This document shows positions 25,503 to 37,332 of a stretch of 64,000 nt of DNA, piece after piece. The DNA comes from Microterricola viridarii. GTDB lineage: Bacteria > Actinomycetota > Actinomycetes > Actinomycetales > Microbacteriaceae. The stretch lies in NCBI RefSeq assembly GCF_900104895.1, contig NZ_LT629742.1, positions 248,001 to 312,000 on the forward strand, in the 5' to 3' direction. Each line of letters starts with the position of its first letter. Within the stretch, counting starts at the first letter, position 1. Made by a program: the position numbers and the translations under genes. The notes under the pieces were generated by a model that saw only the letters and a program-made list of their open reading frames with translations, had not been told where the DNA came from and did not search any database.

Positions 25503-28077
25503 TTACGGAATCTTCCTTCCCGGGTTCGCCCTCCGTGGCGGCCGACTCCTCGTCAGCCTGCTCCAGATTGCGCTCGGTGTTCTTCGCGATCGCGATAATG
25601 CGGTCATCATCCGCAAACTTCGCGAAGACGACGCCCATGGTGTCGCGCCCCTTGGCAGGGACTTCGGCGACGTCAGAGCGTACCACCTTGCCGCTGGCAA
25701 GAACCACAAGGACCTCGTCCTGCTCCTCGACGATGATCGCACCGGCCAGGTCGCCCCGATCCTCGCTCAGCTTGGCCACCTTGATGCCCAAACCGTTGCG
25801 GTTCTGCAGGCGGTACTGGTCCACCGAGGTGCGCTTGGCGTAGCCGCCCTCCGTCACGACGAAGACGAAGCCCTCGTCGCTGACCACGGATGCGTCCAGC
25901 AACTCGTCGTCGCCACGGAAGTGCATTCCGCCGACGCCGGAGGTGCTGCGGCCCATCGGGCGCAGTGCCTCGTCGCTGGCGCGGAAGCGGATCGACATGC
26001 CCTTGCGCGAGACGAGCAGCACGTCGTCGTCCTCGTTCAGCAGCATGGCCGAGACGAGCTCGTCGCCTTCGCGCAGCTTGATCGCGATGATGCCGCGCGA
26101 GCGGTTGGTGTCGTACTCCGAGAGCGCCGTCTTCTTGATCAGGCCCTCACGGGTGGCCAGCACCAGGTATTTGGCGACCTCGTAGTCGCGGATGTCGAGG
26201 ATCTGCGTGATCTCCTCGTCCGGCTGCATCTCGAGCAGGTTCGCGACGTGCTGGCCCTTCGCGTCGCGGCCGGCCTCCTGGATCTCGTACGCCTTGGCGC
26301 GGTAGACCCGTCCGGCGTTCGTGAAGAACAGCAGCCAGTGGTGCGTGGTGGTGACGAAGAAGTGCTCGACGACGTCATCCGCGCGCAGCTGGGCGCCCTT
26401 GACGCCCTTGCCGCCGCGGTGCTGGCTGCGGTAGTTGTCGCTGCGGGTGCGCTTGACGTAGCCGCCGCGGGTCACCGTGACGACCATCTCCTCCTCCGGG
26501 ATCAGGTCTTCGACGCTCATGTCGCCGTCGTAGCCGTACATGATCTCGGTGCGGCGGTCATCGCCGAACTTTGCCGTGACCTCGGCGAGTTCCTCGATGA
26601 TGATCTCGCGCTGGCGCACCTCGGAGGCGAGGATCGCGTGGAACTCTGCGATCGCCAGTTCCAGCTCGTTCAGGCGGTCGATGATCTTCTGGCGCTCGAG
26701 GGCGGCCAGGCGGCGCAGCTGCATGGCGAGGATCGCGTCGGCCTGCAACTGGTCGACGCCGAGCAGCTCCATCAGGCCGGTGCGCGCCTTCTCGACGTCC
26801 GGCGAGCGGCGGATCAGGGCGATGACCTCGTCGAGGGCGTCGAGGGCCAGGACGTAGCCGCGCTGGATGTGCGCCTCCGCCTCGGCCTTCTTCAGGCGGA
26901 ACTGGGTGCGGCGCACGATGACCTCGACCTGGTGCATCACCCAGGCGTGGATGAAGCCGTCGATCGAGAGCGTGCGCGGCACGCCGTCGACGATCGCGAG
27001 CATGTTCGCGCCGAAGTTCTCCTGCAGCTGCGTGTGCTTGTACAGGTTGTTCAGCACGACCTTGGCGACGGCATCGCGCTTGAGCACGATGACGAGGCGC
27101 TGGCCGGTGCGGCCGGAGGTCTCGTCGCGGATGTCGGCGATGCCGGTGACCTTGCCGTCCTTGACCAGGTCGGCGATCTTGATCGCCAGGTTGTCCGGGT
27201 TGACCTGGTAGGGCAGCTCGGTGACGACGAGGCAGGTGCGGCCCTGGATCTCCTCGACCGAGACGACGGCGCGCATCGTGATGGAGCCGCGTCCGGTGCG
27301 CTGGGCGTCGTGGATGCCCTTGGTGCCCAGGATCTGGGCACCGGTCGGGAAGTCCGGTCCCTTGATGCGCTGCATGAGCGCTTCCTGCAGCTCTTCGCGG
27401 GTCGCGTCGGGGTTCTCCAGGTACCAGGTGGCGCCGGCGGCGACCTCGCGCAGGTTGTGCGGCGGGATGTTCGTGGCCATGCCGACCGCGATGCCGACCG
27501 AGCCGTTGACGAGCAGGTTCGGGAAGCGCGCCGGGAGAACGGAGGGCTCCTGGGTGCGGCCGTCGTAGTTGTCCTGGAAGTCGACGGTGTCCTCGTCGAT
27601 GTCGCGCACCATTTCGAGGGCGAGCGGGGCCATCTTGGTCTCGGTGTATCGCGGGGCGGCTGCGCCGTCGTTGCCCGGGGAGCCGAAGTTGCCCTGGCCG
27701 AGCGCGAGCGGGTAGCGCAGGCTCCAGGGCTGGACCAGGCGCACGAGGGCGTCGTAGATCGAGCTGTCACCGTGCGGGTGGAACTGGCCCATGACGTCGC
27801 CGACAACGCGCGAGCACTTGGAGAAGGCCTTGTCCGGGCGGTATCCGCCGTCGAACATGGCGTAGATCACGCGGCGGTGCACGGGCTTCAGCCCGTCGCG
27901 CACGTCGGGCAGCGCGCGCCCGACGATCACGCTCATGGCGTAGTCGAGGTAGGAGCGCTGCATCTCGAGCTGCAGGTCGACCTGGTCGATCTTGCCGTGT
28001 GCCGCGAAGTGGGCAGCGCTCTGCTGCTCGTCGGCGCTCAGCTGCTCGCCACCGGTGGTGTTGTCTTCGTCTGCCAT
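25495..28077 (-). CDS. gyrA: DNA gyrase subunit A, 860 aa
   Basis: Breaks and rejoins DNA in the gyrase A2B2 complex that introduces negative supercoils. The winged-helix breakage domain has the catalytic Tyr144 in PRYTETK, and six beta-propeller blades fill the C-terminal third. The GyrA box QRGGKG appears as [10 protein letters not shown]. The quinolone-determining stretch reads [10 protein letters not shown], with Ser105 and Asp109 corresponding to E. coli Ser83 and Asp87, so the residues are those of sensitive enzymes. No intein is present. It lies 134 nt after gyrB and overlaps the DUF3566 gene. Confidence 0.98.
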   Translation of the reverse strand: MADEDNTTGGEQLSADEQQSAAHFAAHGKIDQVDLQLEMQRSYLDYAMSVIVGRALPDVRDGLKPVHRRVIYAMFDGGYRPDKAFSKCSRVVGDVMGQFHPHGDSSIYDALVRLVQPWSLRYPLALGQGNFGSPGNDGAAAPRYTETKMAPLALEMVRDIDEDTVDFQDNYDGRTQEPSVLPARFPNLLVNGSVGIAVGMATNIPPHNLREVAAGATWYLENPDATREELQEALMQRIKGPDFPTGAQILGTKGIHDAQRTGRGSITMRAVVSVEEIQGRTCLVVTELPYQVNPDNLAIKIADLVKDGKVTGIADIRDETSGRTGQRLVIVLKRDAVAKVVLNNLYKHTQLQENFGANMLAIVDGVPRTLSIDGFIHAWVMHQVEVIVRRTQFRLKKAEAEAHIQRGYVLALDALDEVIALIRRSPDVEKARTGLMELLGVDQLQADAILAMQLRRLAALERQKIIDRLNELELAIAEFHAILASEVRQREIIIEELAEVTAKFGDDRRTEIMYGYDGDMSVEDLIPEEEMVVTVTRGGYVKRTRSDNYRSQHRGGKGVKGAQLRADDVVEHFFVTTTHHWLLFFTNAGRVYRAKAYEIQEAGRDAKGQHVANLLEMQPDEEITQILDIRDYEVAKYLVLATREGLIKKTALSEYDTNRSRGIIAIKLREGDELVSAMLLNEDDDVLLVSRKGMSIRFRASDEALRPMGRSTSGVGGMHFRGDDELLDASVVSDEGFVFVVTEGGYAKRTSVDQYRLQNRNGLGIKVAKLSEDRGDLAGAIIVEEQDEVLVVLASGKVVRSDVAEVPAKGRDTMGVVFAKFADDDRIIAIAKNTERNLEQADEESAATEGEPGKEDSVND

Positions 28078-28143
28078 TTGCCTTCTCGTCTACTTCTACT
28101 ACTCAAGTTTTCCGTGCGTTCCACAGGCCTGCCCTGAGGGCTT

Positions 28144-28172
28144 CGCCAACCGGCCGGAGGGGCCGGTTGGCG
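28144..28172. other. Perfect 12-bp-arm hairpin in the gyrB-gyrA gap
   Basis: CGCCAACCGGCC and its exact complement surround a 5-nt loop. There is no T tract on either side. It may modulate read-through or stabilise mRNA ends between the two gyrase genes. Confidence 0.5.
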
Positions 28173-28211
28173 CGGGCCGTGATCGAGGTGCCGCCTGCGC
28201 GGCAGCGTCGA

Positions 28212-30227
<2,016 letters not shown>

Positions 30228-30312
30228 TCAATGCTATCAAAGAGGGCGCTCAAGCCGGGGAGATTTCGCGATCTGACGGCCTCAATTTGCGCAGGTGACC
30301 TAATTTGTTTGC

Positions 30313-30834
30313 TTAGCCGTAGGTATCGCGCGGACCGCGCCCTGGAATCGATCTGGGGCCCTTTTTCCACGACGGGGCGTTCGGCCCCTGAAAGCGGATC
30401 GAAACGACGCCCGCTTCCTTGAACTCGGTGATGATGCGCGTCATGATCTCGACCCGCATCAACCGCAATTGTGTTGCCCAGGCCGTCGATTCGCACTGAA
30501 CGGTGAGTACACCCTCGTCGATGCCGAGCGGCGTCGAGTGTTTCGCGGTCTCCGCGCCGGCGATCGCCGCCCACGAATTCAGCAGTTCGGCCTGGGTGAG
30601 CGGTGCGCGCCAGCCGAGCTGGTTCGTCAGCATCTCGAGGGACGCGCCGAGCCCCTTCGGGTCGCGGCCGACGCCGAAGGCCTGACTCTCGGTCGGGTCG
30701 TGGCGCTTCTTGCGTTTGAGGCGCGGCCCGCGCGGCATCCCGCCGAACACGTCCTTGAGGTGCAGATAGACGCGGCTGGCCTCGGTCTCGCCTGCCTCGT
30801 TCCGCTCGTTCGTCCCGATCGGCTGGTCAACCAT
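30313..30834 (-). CDS. dciA: DciA (DUF721) replicative helicase-associated protein, 173 aa
   Basis: DciA is the ancestral helicase operator, which helps load DnaB at the origin in bacteria without DnaC or DnaI. The C-terminal part contains the DUF721 core: a helix with LLNSWAAIAGAETAKHSTPL, then GVLTVQCESTAWATQLRLM. The N-terminal half is charged and probably disordered. Its place between recF and gyrB is the conserved actinobacterial one, and its ATG overlaps the recF stop by 8 nt. Family recognition is firm; the helicase role rests on work with relatives. Confidence 0.88.
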   Translation of the reverse strand: MVDQPIGTNERNEAGETEASRVYLHLKDVFGGMPRGPRLKRKKRHDPTESQAFGVGRDPKGLGASLEMLTNQLGWRAPLTQAELLNSWAAIAGAETAKHSTPLGIDEGVLTVQCESTAWATQLRLMRVEIMTRIITEFKEAGVVSIRFQGPNAPSWKKGPRSIPGRGPRDTYG

Positions 30835-32011
30835 CGACGACCTCCCCGGCGCGGATGTGGATGGTGTGGGCGGTCAGCGCGGGGGGAATGTCCTCGAGCA
30901 CCGCTGCCGTGATGAGCACCTGCTCGTAGCCGGTCACCGCCTCGGCCAACCGGCTGCGGCGCTGTTGGTCCAGCTCGGCGAAGACATCGTCCAGGATCAG
31001 CACGGGGTCGCCGGATGCCGACTCGTGGCGCAGGATCTCTGCGGCGGCCAGCTTGAGGGCGAGCGCGAACGACCACGACTCGCCGTGGCTGGCGTAACCC
31101 TTGGTCGGGAGCGCGTTCAGCATGAACACGAGGTCGTCGCGATGCGGCCCGATCAGCGTGATCGCACGGTCGAGCTCCTTGCCGCGCACCTCGCGAAGCG
31201 AGTCGCGAAATTTTTCTGCGGTGCTCTCGCCGTCGGTCCACCCGTCGCCGCTGACTGAGCCCGTCGAACCCGGCCCTCCGAAGCCCTCGTCCTCGGCGTC
31301 GGCGGCCGCACCGCCGTAAATACTGAGCAGCGGGCGGAGTTCTGGCCCGTGGTCGTCGCCGGCGACGGAGTGGTAGGCGCGGCTCAGCGGATCCCGCAGA
31401 GCGCGGGTCAGCTGCATCCGCTCGTCGATGATCTCGGAGCCGAGCGCGACGAGGCGCTCGTCCCAGATGTCGAGGGTGGAGAGCGCGTCGCCGCGCACGC
31501 CGCGGGCCCTGGCCGATTTCAGCAGGGTGTTGCGTTGTTTCAGCACGCGGTCGTAGTCGGCCAGCACCCCGGCCAGGCGCGGGGAGCGCAGCACCAGGAG
31601 CTGGTCGAGGAAGCGCCGGCGCCCGGACGGGTCACCGCGCACGAGCGAGAGGTCCTCCGGTGCGAAGAGGACACTGGAGAAATAGCGCGGCAGCTCCCGC
31701 GGCTTGATCGCCGAGCGGTTGATCTGCGCGCGATTGGCGCTGGCCCGGTTCAGCTGGACCTCGGCCAGGATCGAGCGCTGTGCGTGTTCGAGCCGGGCCC
31801 GGATGATCGCGGCATCTTGGCCGGCGCGGATCATGGCCTGGTCGCTGGACACCCGGTGCGAGCCGAGGGTGCTGAGGTAGCCCAACGCCTCGACGAGATT
31901 CGTCTTGCCCTGGCCGTTGCGGCCGACGATCAGATTCGGCCCCGGGCGCAGTTCGACCTCGGCGACCGCGTAATTGCGGAAGTCGGCGAGGCTCAGATGG
32001 GAAACGAACAC
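30827..32011 (-). CDS. recF: RecF recombination/replication repair ATPase, 394 aa
   Basis: An SMC-like ATPase that helps load RecA at gapped DNA. Walker A is GRNGQGKTN (about residues 30-38), followed by the family block PEDLSLVRGDPSGRRRFLD. Near the C-terminus PVLILDDVFAELD is the Walker B with the D-loop. A Gly/Asp/Ser-rich insertion (around residues 230-262) is longer than usual. The GTG at 32009-32011 gives the conserved N-terminus. It lies in the order dnaN-gnd-recF-dciA. Confidence 0.95.
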   Translation of the reverse strand: MFVSHLSLADFRNYAVAEVELRPGPNLIVGRNGQGKTNLVEALGYLSTLGSHRVSSDQAMIRAGQDAAIIRARLEHAQRSILAEVQLNRASANRAQINRSAIKPRELPRYFSSVLFAPEDLSLVRGDPSGRRRFLDQLLVLRSPRLAGVLADYDRVLKQRNTLLKSARARGVRGDALSTLDIWDERLVALGSEIIDERMQLTRALRDPLSRAYHSVAGDDHGPELRPLLSIYGGAAADAEDEGFGGPGSTGSVSGDGWTDGESTAEKFRDSLREVRGKELDRAITLIGPHRDDLVFMLNALPTKGYASHGESWSFALALKLAAAEILRHESASGDPVLILDDVFAELDQQRRSRLAEAVTGYEQVLITAAVLEDIPPALTAHTIHIRAGEVVDG

Positions 32012-32071
32012 GGCCTCAACCCTAGCCGGGGCCCTCTGACAGAGTGCTCTGCACTCCGCTTCGCTGGCCCG

Positions 32072-32962
32072 CTAACCGTCGGCTTTCTTCACCTCGTGGC
32101 CGCCGAACTGGTTCCGGAGCGCCGCGACGGCCTTCATCGCGGGCGAGTCCTCCTGGCGGGAGACGAAGCGGGCGAAGATGGAAGCGCTGATCGTGGGGAC
32201 GGGTACGGCGTTGGCGATGGCCTCCTCGACGGTCCACCGGCCCTCGCCGGAATCGTCGACGTATCCCTCGATGTCGCTGAGGTCGGCGTCCTCGTCGAGG
32301 GCCCGCACGAGCAGCTCGAGCAGCCAGGACCGCACGACGGTTCCGCGCTGCCACGCCTTGAACGTTCCGGGAACGTCCTTGATCAGGTCGGTGCGCGCGT
32401 CGAGCAGTTCATAGCCCTCGGCGTATGCCTGCATCAGCGCATATTCGATGCCGTTGTGCACCATCTTGGCGTAATGCCCGGCGCCGACCTCGCCCACGTG
32501 CACGAAGCCCTCCTCGCGCGGGCCCTCCGGGCGCAGCGCATCGAAGACGGGCATGACCCGCTCCACCTGCGCAGCGCTGCCACCGACCATCAGGCCGTAG
32601 CCGTTCTCCCGGCCCCACACCCCGCCGGAGACGCCGGCGTCGATGTAGTCGATGCCGTGCGCTCCGAGCAGTTCTGCGTGCTTGAAGTCCTCGGTGAAGC
32701 GCGAGTTCCCGCCATCGATCACCAGGTCGCCGGCCTCCAACAAGCCGTCCAGCTCCTCGATCACCGCGTCGGTGATGGATCCGGCCGGAACCATGACCCA
32801 GACGGTGCGCGGCGCCGGCAGCGCGGCGACCAGATCGGCCATGCTCGCGACATCCGTGACCGCCGGGTTGCGGTCGAACCCGGTGACCTCGATGCCGTTG
32901 GCGCGCAAGCGGGCACGCATGTTGTCGCCCATTTTGCCGAGGCCGACGAGACCGATGTGCAT
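32072..32962 (-). CDS. gnd: 6-phosphogluconate dehydrogenase (decarboxylating), short form, 296 aa
   Basis: Oxidises 6-phosphogluconate to ribulose 5-phosphate and carbon dioxide in the pentose phosphate pathway. An N-terminal Rossmann motif GLGKMGDNM is followed by the substrate-binding DGGNSRF and the catalytic block GVSGGVWGRENGYGLMVGG with the later lysine in HYAKMVHNGIEY. About 300 residues is the short GntZ/YqeC type, often NAD-dependent, against about 470 for the classical enzyme. Its position between dnaN and recF is the usual one in actinobacteria. Confidence 0.94.
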   Translation of the reverse strand: MHIGLVGLGKMGDNMRARLRANGIEVTGFDRNPAVTDVASMADLVAALPAPRTVWVMVPAGSITDAVIEELDGLLEAGDLVIDGGNSRFTEDFKHAELLGAHGIDYIDAGVSGGVWGRENGYGLMVGGSAAQVERVMPVFDALRPEGPREEGFVHVGEVGAGHYAKMVHNGIEYALMQAYAEGYELLDARTDLIKDVPGTFKAWQRGTVVRSWLLELLVRALDEDADLSDIEGYVDDSGEGRWTVEEAIANAVPVPTISASIFARFVSRQEDSPAMKAVAALRNQFGGHEVKKADG

Positions 32963-32976
32963 GGGGAACTCCTTTG

Positions 32977-34125
32977 TCAGCGGAGGAGCAGGTTCGGCTG
33001 CAGCAGGTACTTGTAGCTGTCGGCGCCCGGCTGCTCCTTCGAGCTCTGGCTGGTGATCAGCACCGGACCCGGCTTGTTCGGGTTCTCGGTGCGGGTGAAC
33101 GAGATGCGCACGAACTCGGAGTGCACGGCGCCCAGTCCGTCGAGAAGGAACTGGGGCTTCAGCGACACAACGATCTCGTCTCCGGTAAGCACGGCGTCGA
33201 TGGTCTCGGAGGCCTGAGCCTGCTCGGAGCCAATCGCCTCCAGCGTGAGCCCGTCGGGCGAGAAGCTGTAGCGCAGCGCGGCTTCGCGCTCCAGGACGAG
33301 TGCGACGCGGCGGGTCGCCTCGATGAGCTCGGCGGTGTTCATCACCGCGTAGTTCTCGATCGTGTCGGGGAACAGGCGGCGGACCGGCGGGAAGTTGCCC
33401 TTGATGAGCAGGCTGGTGACCGTCTTCTTGTTCGCGGTGAACGCGATCAGTTCGCGGTCATCCGTGTTCGTGATGGCGACGGAGATGTTGCCGGCGTTGC
33501 CGAACGTCTTGCCGACCTCCTGCAGGGTGCGGGCCGGAACCAGCGCGGTGATGGGCTCGGAGCTGGTGTTGCTGCCGCCGTCCCAGTTGATCTCGCGCAC
33601 CGCGACGCGGTAGCGGTCGGTGGCGACGAGGCCGAGGCTGTTCTCGCTCACCTCAAGCTGGACGCCCGTGATGACGGGGGTGACATCGTCGCGGGAGGCG
33701 GCGACGGCGACCTGGGCCACAGCTGCGGCGAATTCCTCGGCGGGGACGAGCCCCGACTCGGAGCTGATCTGCGGGATGCTCGGGTATTCCTCGACCGGCA
33801 TGGAGAGCAGGGTGAAGCTGGCGGAGCCGCTGCTGACGACAATGCGGCTTTCCTCCGTGCTGAAGCGCACGGGAGCGTTCGGGAGTCGGCTGGCGATCTC
33901 GGCCAGGAGGCGGCCGGAGACCAGGACGGTCCCCGTCTCCTCGACGTCGGCCGCAATCTCGGTCTGGGCCGACACCTCGTAGTCGAACGAGGACAGGATC
34001 AGCCCGGTCTCGGTGGCCTGAATGAGCACGCCGCTCAGGATGGGCAGCGTTGTGCGCTGCGGGAGGAGTTTGACGGCGAAGGAAACCGCCTCGCTGAACA
34101 CATCCCGGTTGGCCTGAAACTTCAC
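32977..34125 (-). CDS. dnaN: DNA polymerase III beta sliding clamp, 382 aa
   Basis: Forms the ring-shaped dimer that keeps the polymerase on DNA. Three clamp folds are spread over the chain. Recognised by MKFQANRDVFSEAVSFAVKLLPQRTTLPILSGVLI at the start region and the C-terminal region ending PGADSYKYLLQPNLLLR-type sequence, which is close to other actinobacterial clamps. The GTG at 34123-34125 gives the conserved start. It lies 437 nt after dnaA, with the presumed oriC in between. Confidence 0.97.
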   Translation of the reverse strand: MKFQANRDVFSEAVSFAVKLLPQRTTLPILSGVLIQATETGLILSSFDYEVSAQTEIAADVEETGTVLVSGRLLAEIASRLPNAPVRFSTEESRIVVSSGSASFTLLSMPVEEYPSIPQISSESGLVPAEEFAAAVAQVAVAASRDDVTPVITGVQLEVSENSLGLVATDRYRVAVREINWDGGSNTSSEPITALVPARTLQEVGKTFGNAGNISVAITNTDDRELIAFTANKKTVTSLLIKGNFPPVRRLFPDTIENYAVMNTAELIEATRRVALVLEREAALRYSFSPDGLTLEAIGSEQAQASETIDAVLTGDEIVVSLKPQFLLDGLGAVHSEFVRISFTRTENPNKPGPVLITSQSSKEQPGADSYKYLLQPNLLLR

Positions 34126-34562
34126 GAAGGCGCTCCTGTTCGCTGCTGGTCGTCTACGTCTGACAGCGGGGCTGTCGGACTGGGCTCCATGCTAACCCCT
34201 GCCATTACGGCGTGGGTTTCTTGTCATTCGTTTGGACACCTGGGCGGCCTGTCCGTCCACAAGGTTGTCGCATCAGAGATCTCTTTAAGAATTCTTTAAC
34301 GGTCTTAACGGCTGTGGAAACTGTGGATAACTATGTTAATTCGATGTATACACAGCGAACTAGGCGGGTCCCGCCTGTTGAACTTGTGTGAGCGTTAACG
34401 ACCTTGTGGATGCTCTGCGCCGAGTGCCACGAGGCCCAAACCCACAAGAACACGGCATTCTTCAACAGCTTCTCGGGAGTTGCTCATTAACTATCCACAA
34501 GTTATCCCCAACATGTGAGTAGTGGAATATTCTGGCGGCCCGGGCGTGGCGAGCGCAAGACC
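34126..34562. other. oriC: Probable chromosomal origin oriC (dnaA-dnaN gap)
   Basis: This gene-free 437-bp gap contains DnaA boxes: TGTGGAAAC (34313-34321), TGTGGATAA (34322-34330, reverse of the perfect TTATCCACA), TGTGGATGC (34405-34413), CTATCCACA (34491-34499) and TTATCCCCA (34502-34510). An AT-rich stretch with TTTAAGAATTC and TTTAACGG (about 34281-34310) is a candidate unwinding element. Genes diverge outward from this region on a large scale, and oriC lies in this same gap in mycobacteria and Streptomyces. Confidence 0.85.
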
Positions 34563-36047
34563 CTACTTGTAGCGGTGGTTCTGCTTGATTCGGTTGGTGA
34601 GCTCGGTGACCTGGTTGTAGATCGAGCGACGCTCCTTCATGAGCTCGCTGATCTTCTTGTTCGCGTACATCACCGTGGTGTGGTCGCGGTTGCCGAAGAG
34701 CTGGCCGATCTTGGGCAGGGAGAGGTTCGTCAGCTCACGGCAGAGGTACATGGCGATCTGCCGGGCCGTGGCGACGGCCTGTGAGCGGCTCGAGCCGTAG
34801 AGGTCGTCGACGGTGAGCTTGAAGTAGTCGGCCGTGTTCGTGATGATGTCGGCCGGCGCGATGACGTTGTCCTCGTCGAGCGTGATCAGGTCCTTGAGCA
34901 CCGTCTGCACCAGGTTCATGTCGACGGGCGTGCGGTTGAGGCTGGCGAACGCGGTCACGCGGATCAGCGTTCCCTCCAGCTCACGGATGTTCGAGGAGAC
35001 CTTGGTCGCGATGAACTCGAGGATGTCGTCGGGCGCCTGCATCCGCTCGGACTGCGCCTTCTTGCGCAGAATGGCGATGCGCGTCTCCAGGTCGGGCACC
35101 TGGACGTCGGTGATGAGGCCCCACTCGAAGCGGCTGCGCATGCGGTCCTCGAAGCCGGTGAGCGCCTTGGGCGGCAGGTCGCTGGTGATGACCACCTGCT
35201 TGTTGTGGTCGTGCAGTGTGTTGAAGGTGTGGAAGAAGGCCTCCTGGGTCTCGGCCTTCCCCTGCAGGAACTGGATGTCGTCGATCAGCAGGATGTCGAT
35301 GTTGCGGTAGCGGGACTGGAAGACGGCGCCGCGGTTGTTGGCGATCGAGTTGATGAAGTCGTTCGTGAACTCCTCGGAGCTGACGTAGCGCACGCGCACA
35401 CCCGGGTACAGGCTCATCGCGTAGTGGCCGATGGCGTGCAGGAGGTGGGTCTTGCCCAGCCCGGAGTCCCCATAGATGAAGAGCGGGTTGTACGCCTTCG
35501 CGGGAGCCTCGGCGACGGCGACGGCCGCGGCGTGGGCGAAACGGTTGGACTGCCCGATGACGAAGTTGTCGAAGCTGTACTTCGGGTTCAGCCGGGTGTC
35601 ATTGGACTGCTCCGGCGAGCTGTGTTCGAACACGGACTGCGGCGCCGCCGGCGTCTCGACGACATTCGCCTGCGGCTGCACCAGCGGAGGTGCGGCCAGG
35701 TGGGCCGGCATCGCGGCCGCGGCGAGGGTTCCTGCCTCCTGCGTCTCGAAAGCCTGCTGGGTAGCCACCTCGCTCTCGAGCTCGGGGTTGACGACCACGT
35801 AGAAGTTGGCGATCGCCGGCGTGCCGATGGCGCTCATCGCGGCGAGCAACGAGGTGCGCATGCGCTGGTTCAGCATGCTCGCGGTGAAGTCGTTGGGCAC
35901 CTCCAGATAGAAGGTGCCCGCGGCGATGCCCTTGGGCTCGACCAGATTGAGGAATCCGTAGAGCATGGGCGTGATTGTGCTGTCGGCGGAGAGACCCGCG
36001 AGTACCGCGGCCCAGGTGTTCTCGATCGGCTGTTCGACGTCGGCCAT
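34563..36047 (-). CDS. dnaA: Chromosomal replication initiator DnaA, 494 aa
   Basis: An AAA+ initiator that binds 9-bp boxes, melts oriC and loads helicase. Domain I covers about residues 1-95, a Pro/Ala-rich domain II about 95-165, the AAA+ domain has Walker A GDSGLGKTHLL and Walker B LLIDDIQFL, and the C-terminal domain has the DnaA signature RDHTTVMYANKKI. The start is the ATG at 36045-36047 (MADVEQPIENTW). The open frame upstream has no suitable start and falls in the DnaA-box promoter region. Confidence 0.98.
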   Translation of the reverse strand: MADVEQPIENTWAAVLAGLSADSTITPMLYGFLNLVEPKGIAAGTFYLEVPNDFTASMLNQRMRTSLLAAMSAIGTPAIANFYVVVNPELESEVATQQAFETQEAGTLAAAAMPAHLAAPPLVQPQANVVETPAAPQSVFEHSSPEQSNDTRLNPKYSFDNFVIGQSNRFAHAAAVAVAEAPAKAYNPLFIYGDSGLGKTHLLHAIGHYAMSLYPGVRVRYVSSEEFTNDFINSIANNRGAVFQSRYRNIDILLIDDIQFLQGKAETQEAFFHTFNTLHDHNKQVVITSDLPPKALTGFEDRMRSRFEWGLITDVQVPDLETRIAILRKKAQSERMQAPDDILEFIATKVSSNIRELEGTLIRVTAFASLNRTPVDMNLVQTVLKDLITLDEDNVIAPADIITNTADYFKLTVDDLYGSSRSQAVATARQIAMYLCRELTNLSLPKIGQLFGNRDHTTVMYANKKISELMKERRSIYNQVTELTNRIKQNHRYK

Positions 36048-36473
36048 TGTTTCTCCACACTTGCTCGGTGACTCTTCGGCGCTAGATGCCCCTCTCGGTG
36101 TCGCAGTGCAGTGGTGCACTGCGGGATGCCGCAGGCGGCGCATCCGAGAAAGTGAAAAGTACTCACAGAGTTATCCACCCCTGTGTGTAACCCCGACAAA
36201 ACTACCGGAATTACGCGCATCTTGTTGGGGATAACTCGGTGCTTTACGCTAATCTCTTGGACGACTTGCTCCAAATCGTCCACCGAGCGGCGCTCCCAGG
36301 CGCTCCCGCAAGCTGGGAATACCGTAGAGAATCCGGCGTCGGACGGGCTTCCGGTTTGACCACAGCCTGCGCAGGCCGTAGTTTTAATAGGTTGACCCCA
36401 GCCTTCTGGCTGCCCAAATTTCTTTCCCGGCCACTCCAAGGCTCGTGGAGATCCAACACGTGGAGTACACACA
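36048..36473. promoter_or_regulatory. dnaA-rpmH divergent promoter region with DnaA boxes
   Basis: This 426-bp gene-free region holds the divergent dnaA and rpmH promoters. DnaA boxes TTATCCACC (36171-36179) and TGGGGATAA (36226-36234, reverse of TTATCCCCA) lie upstream of dnaA, so dnaA is probably self-regulated. For rpmH, AT-rich TTTAAT (36383-36388) is a candidate -10 with TTGACC (36356-36361) upstream at a longer than ideal spacing. A further TAATCT lies at 36250-36255. No other gene is seen. Confidence 0.6.
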
Positions 36474-36611
36474 ATGAGCAAGAGAACGTTCCAGCCGAAC
36501 AACCGTCGTCGCGCCAAGGTGCACGGTTTCCGCCTGCGCATGCGTACCCGCGCCGGCCGCGCCATCCTGGGCGCTCGTCGCCGCAAGGGTCGCGTCGAGC
36601 TTTCCGCTTAA
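36474..36611 (+). CDS. rpmH: 50S ribosomal protein L34, 45 aa
   Basis: The short, very basic protein [19 protein letters not shown] with a following [19 protein letters not shown] is L34, complete. It belongs to the large ribosomal subunit. It is first in the rpmH-rnpA-yidD-yidC-jag-rsmG series that runs away from dnaA. Confidence 0.98.
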   Translation: MSKRTFQPNNRRRAKVHGFRLRMRTRAGRAILGARRRKGRVELSA

Positions 36612-36635
36612 GCACCCAGGCTTCATTCAAGCCCA

Positions 36636-37019
36636 GTGCTTGCCAAGGCGAACCGCATCACAACGGCCGACGACTATAAAGGCGTCGTTCGGAGGGGGCG
36701 GAGATACGTCACACCTCATCTTGTGACGTACGTGCGTTCCGGCTCCGAAGTGCAGACTTCTGGCGCCCGGGGCGCTCGTTTTGGCTTTATCGTCGCCAAG
36801 ACAGTCGGCGGGGCCGTGCAGCGTAACCGCGTGCGGCGCCGACTGAAGGCGGCGAGCTTTGAGCTGCTTGACCAGGTTCACCCAGGCATCGACGTCGTCA
36901 TTCGCGCCCTGCCTGGGAGTTCCGACGCTTCCTGGGAGACCATGAGAAGCGAACTTGCCACCTCGCTGGCGCGTTCGGCGAACCCTGGCGCCGCGCGGCG
37001 CCGAGAAAACGTATCGTGA
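36636..37019 (+). CDS. rnpA: Ribonuclease P protein component, 127 aa
   Basis: The protein subunit of RNase P, which together with the catalytic RNA matures tRNA 5' ends. The RNR signature appears as GGAVQRNRVRRRLKAA, and FGFIVAKTVG is the conserved preceding strand. The start is GTG at 36636, 24 nt after rpmH. The stop overlaps the yidD start (GTGA). Confidence 0.95.
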   Translation: MLAKANRITTADDYKGVVRRGRRYVTPHLVTYVRSGSEVQTSGARGARFGFIVAKTVGGAVQRNRVRRRLKAASFELLDQVHPGIDVVIRALPGSSDASWETMRSELATSLARSANPGAARRRENVS

Positions 37020-37324
37020 ACAGATTTCTGGCCACGATCCTTCTCGTCCCGCGCAACATCGCATTTTTGTTGCTGCGCGGCTATCGCGCGGTGATTTCTC
37101 CGCTGTACGGGGATGTCTGTCGCTATTACCCCTCGTGTTCGCACTACGCGCTCACGGCGGTGCAGGATCGCGGCGTCATCGTGGGCGGGGCCCTTGCGGT
37201 CAGACGCCTGGTGCGTTGCCACCCCTGGGCAGAGGGCGGGATCGATGATGTTCCCCTCAAGCGCGTTCAGCGTTATCGCGTGAATGCATTCGGCTTTGTC
37301 GTTGCAGGCCAAGGAAAGGGCTAA
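37016..37324 (+). CDS. yidD: Membrane protein insertion efficiency factor YidD, 102 aa
   Basis: Small membrane-associated protein that helps YidC insert membrane proteins. The family signature YRAVISPLYGDVCRYYPSCSHYA, with its conserved Cys residues, and VRCHPWAEGGIDDVP are both present. The GTG start overlaps the rnpA stop by 4 nt, and yidC begins 8 nt after its end. Confidence 0.94.
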   Translation: MNRFLATILLVPRNIAFLLLRGYRAVISPLYGDVCRYYPSCSHYALTAVQDRGVIVGGALAVRRLVRCHPWAEGGIDDVPLKRVQRYRVNAFGFVVAGQGKG

Positions 37325-37332
37325 CCCCAACA

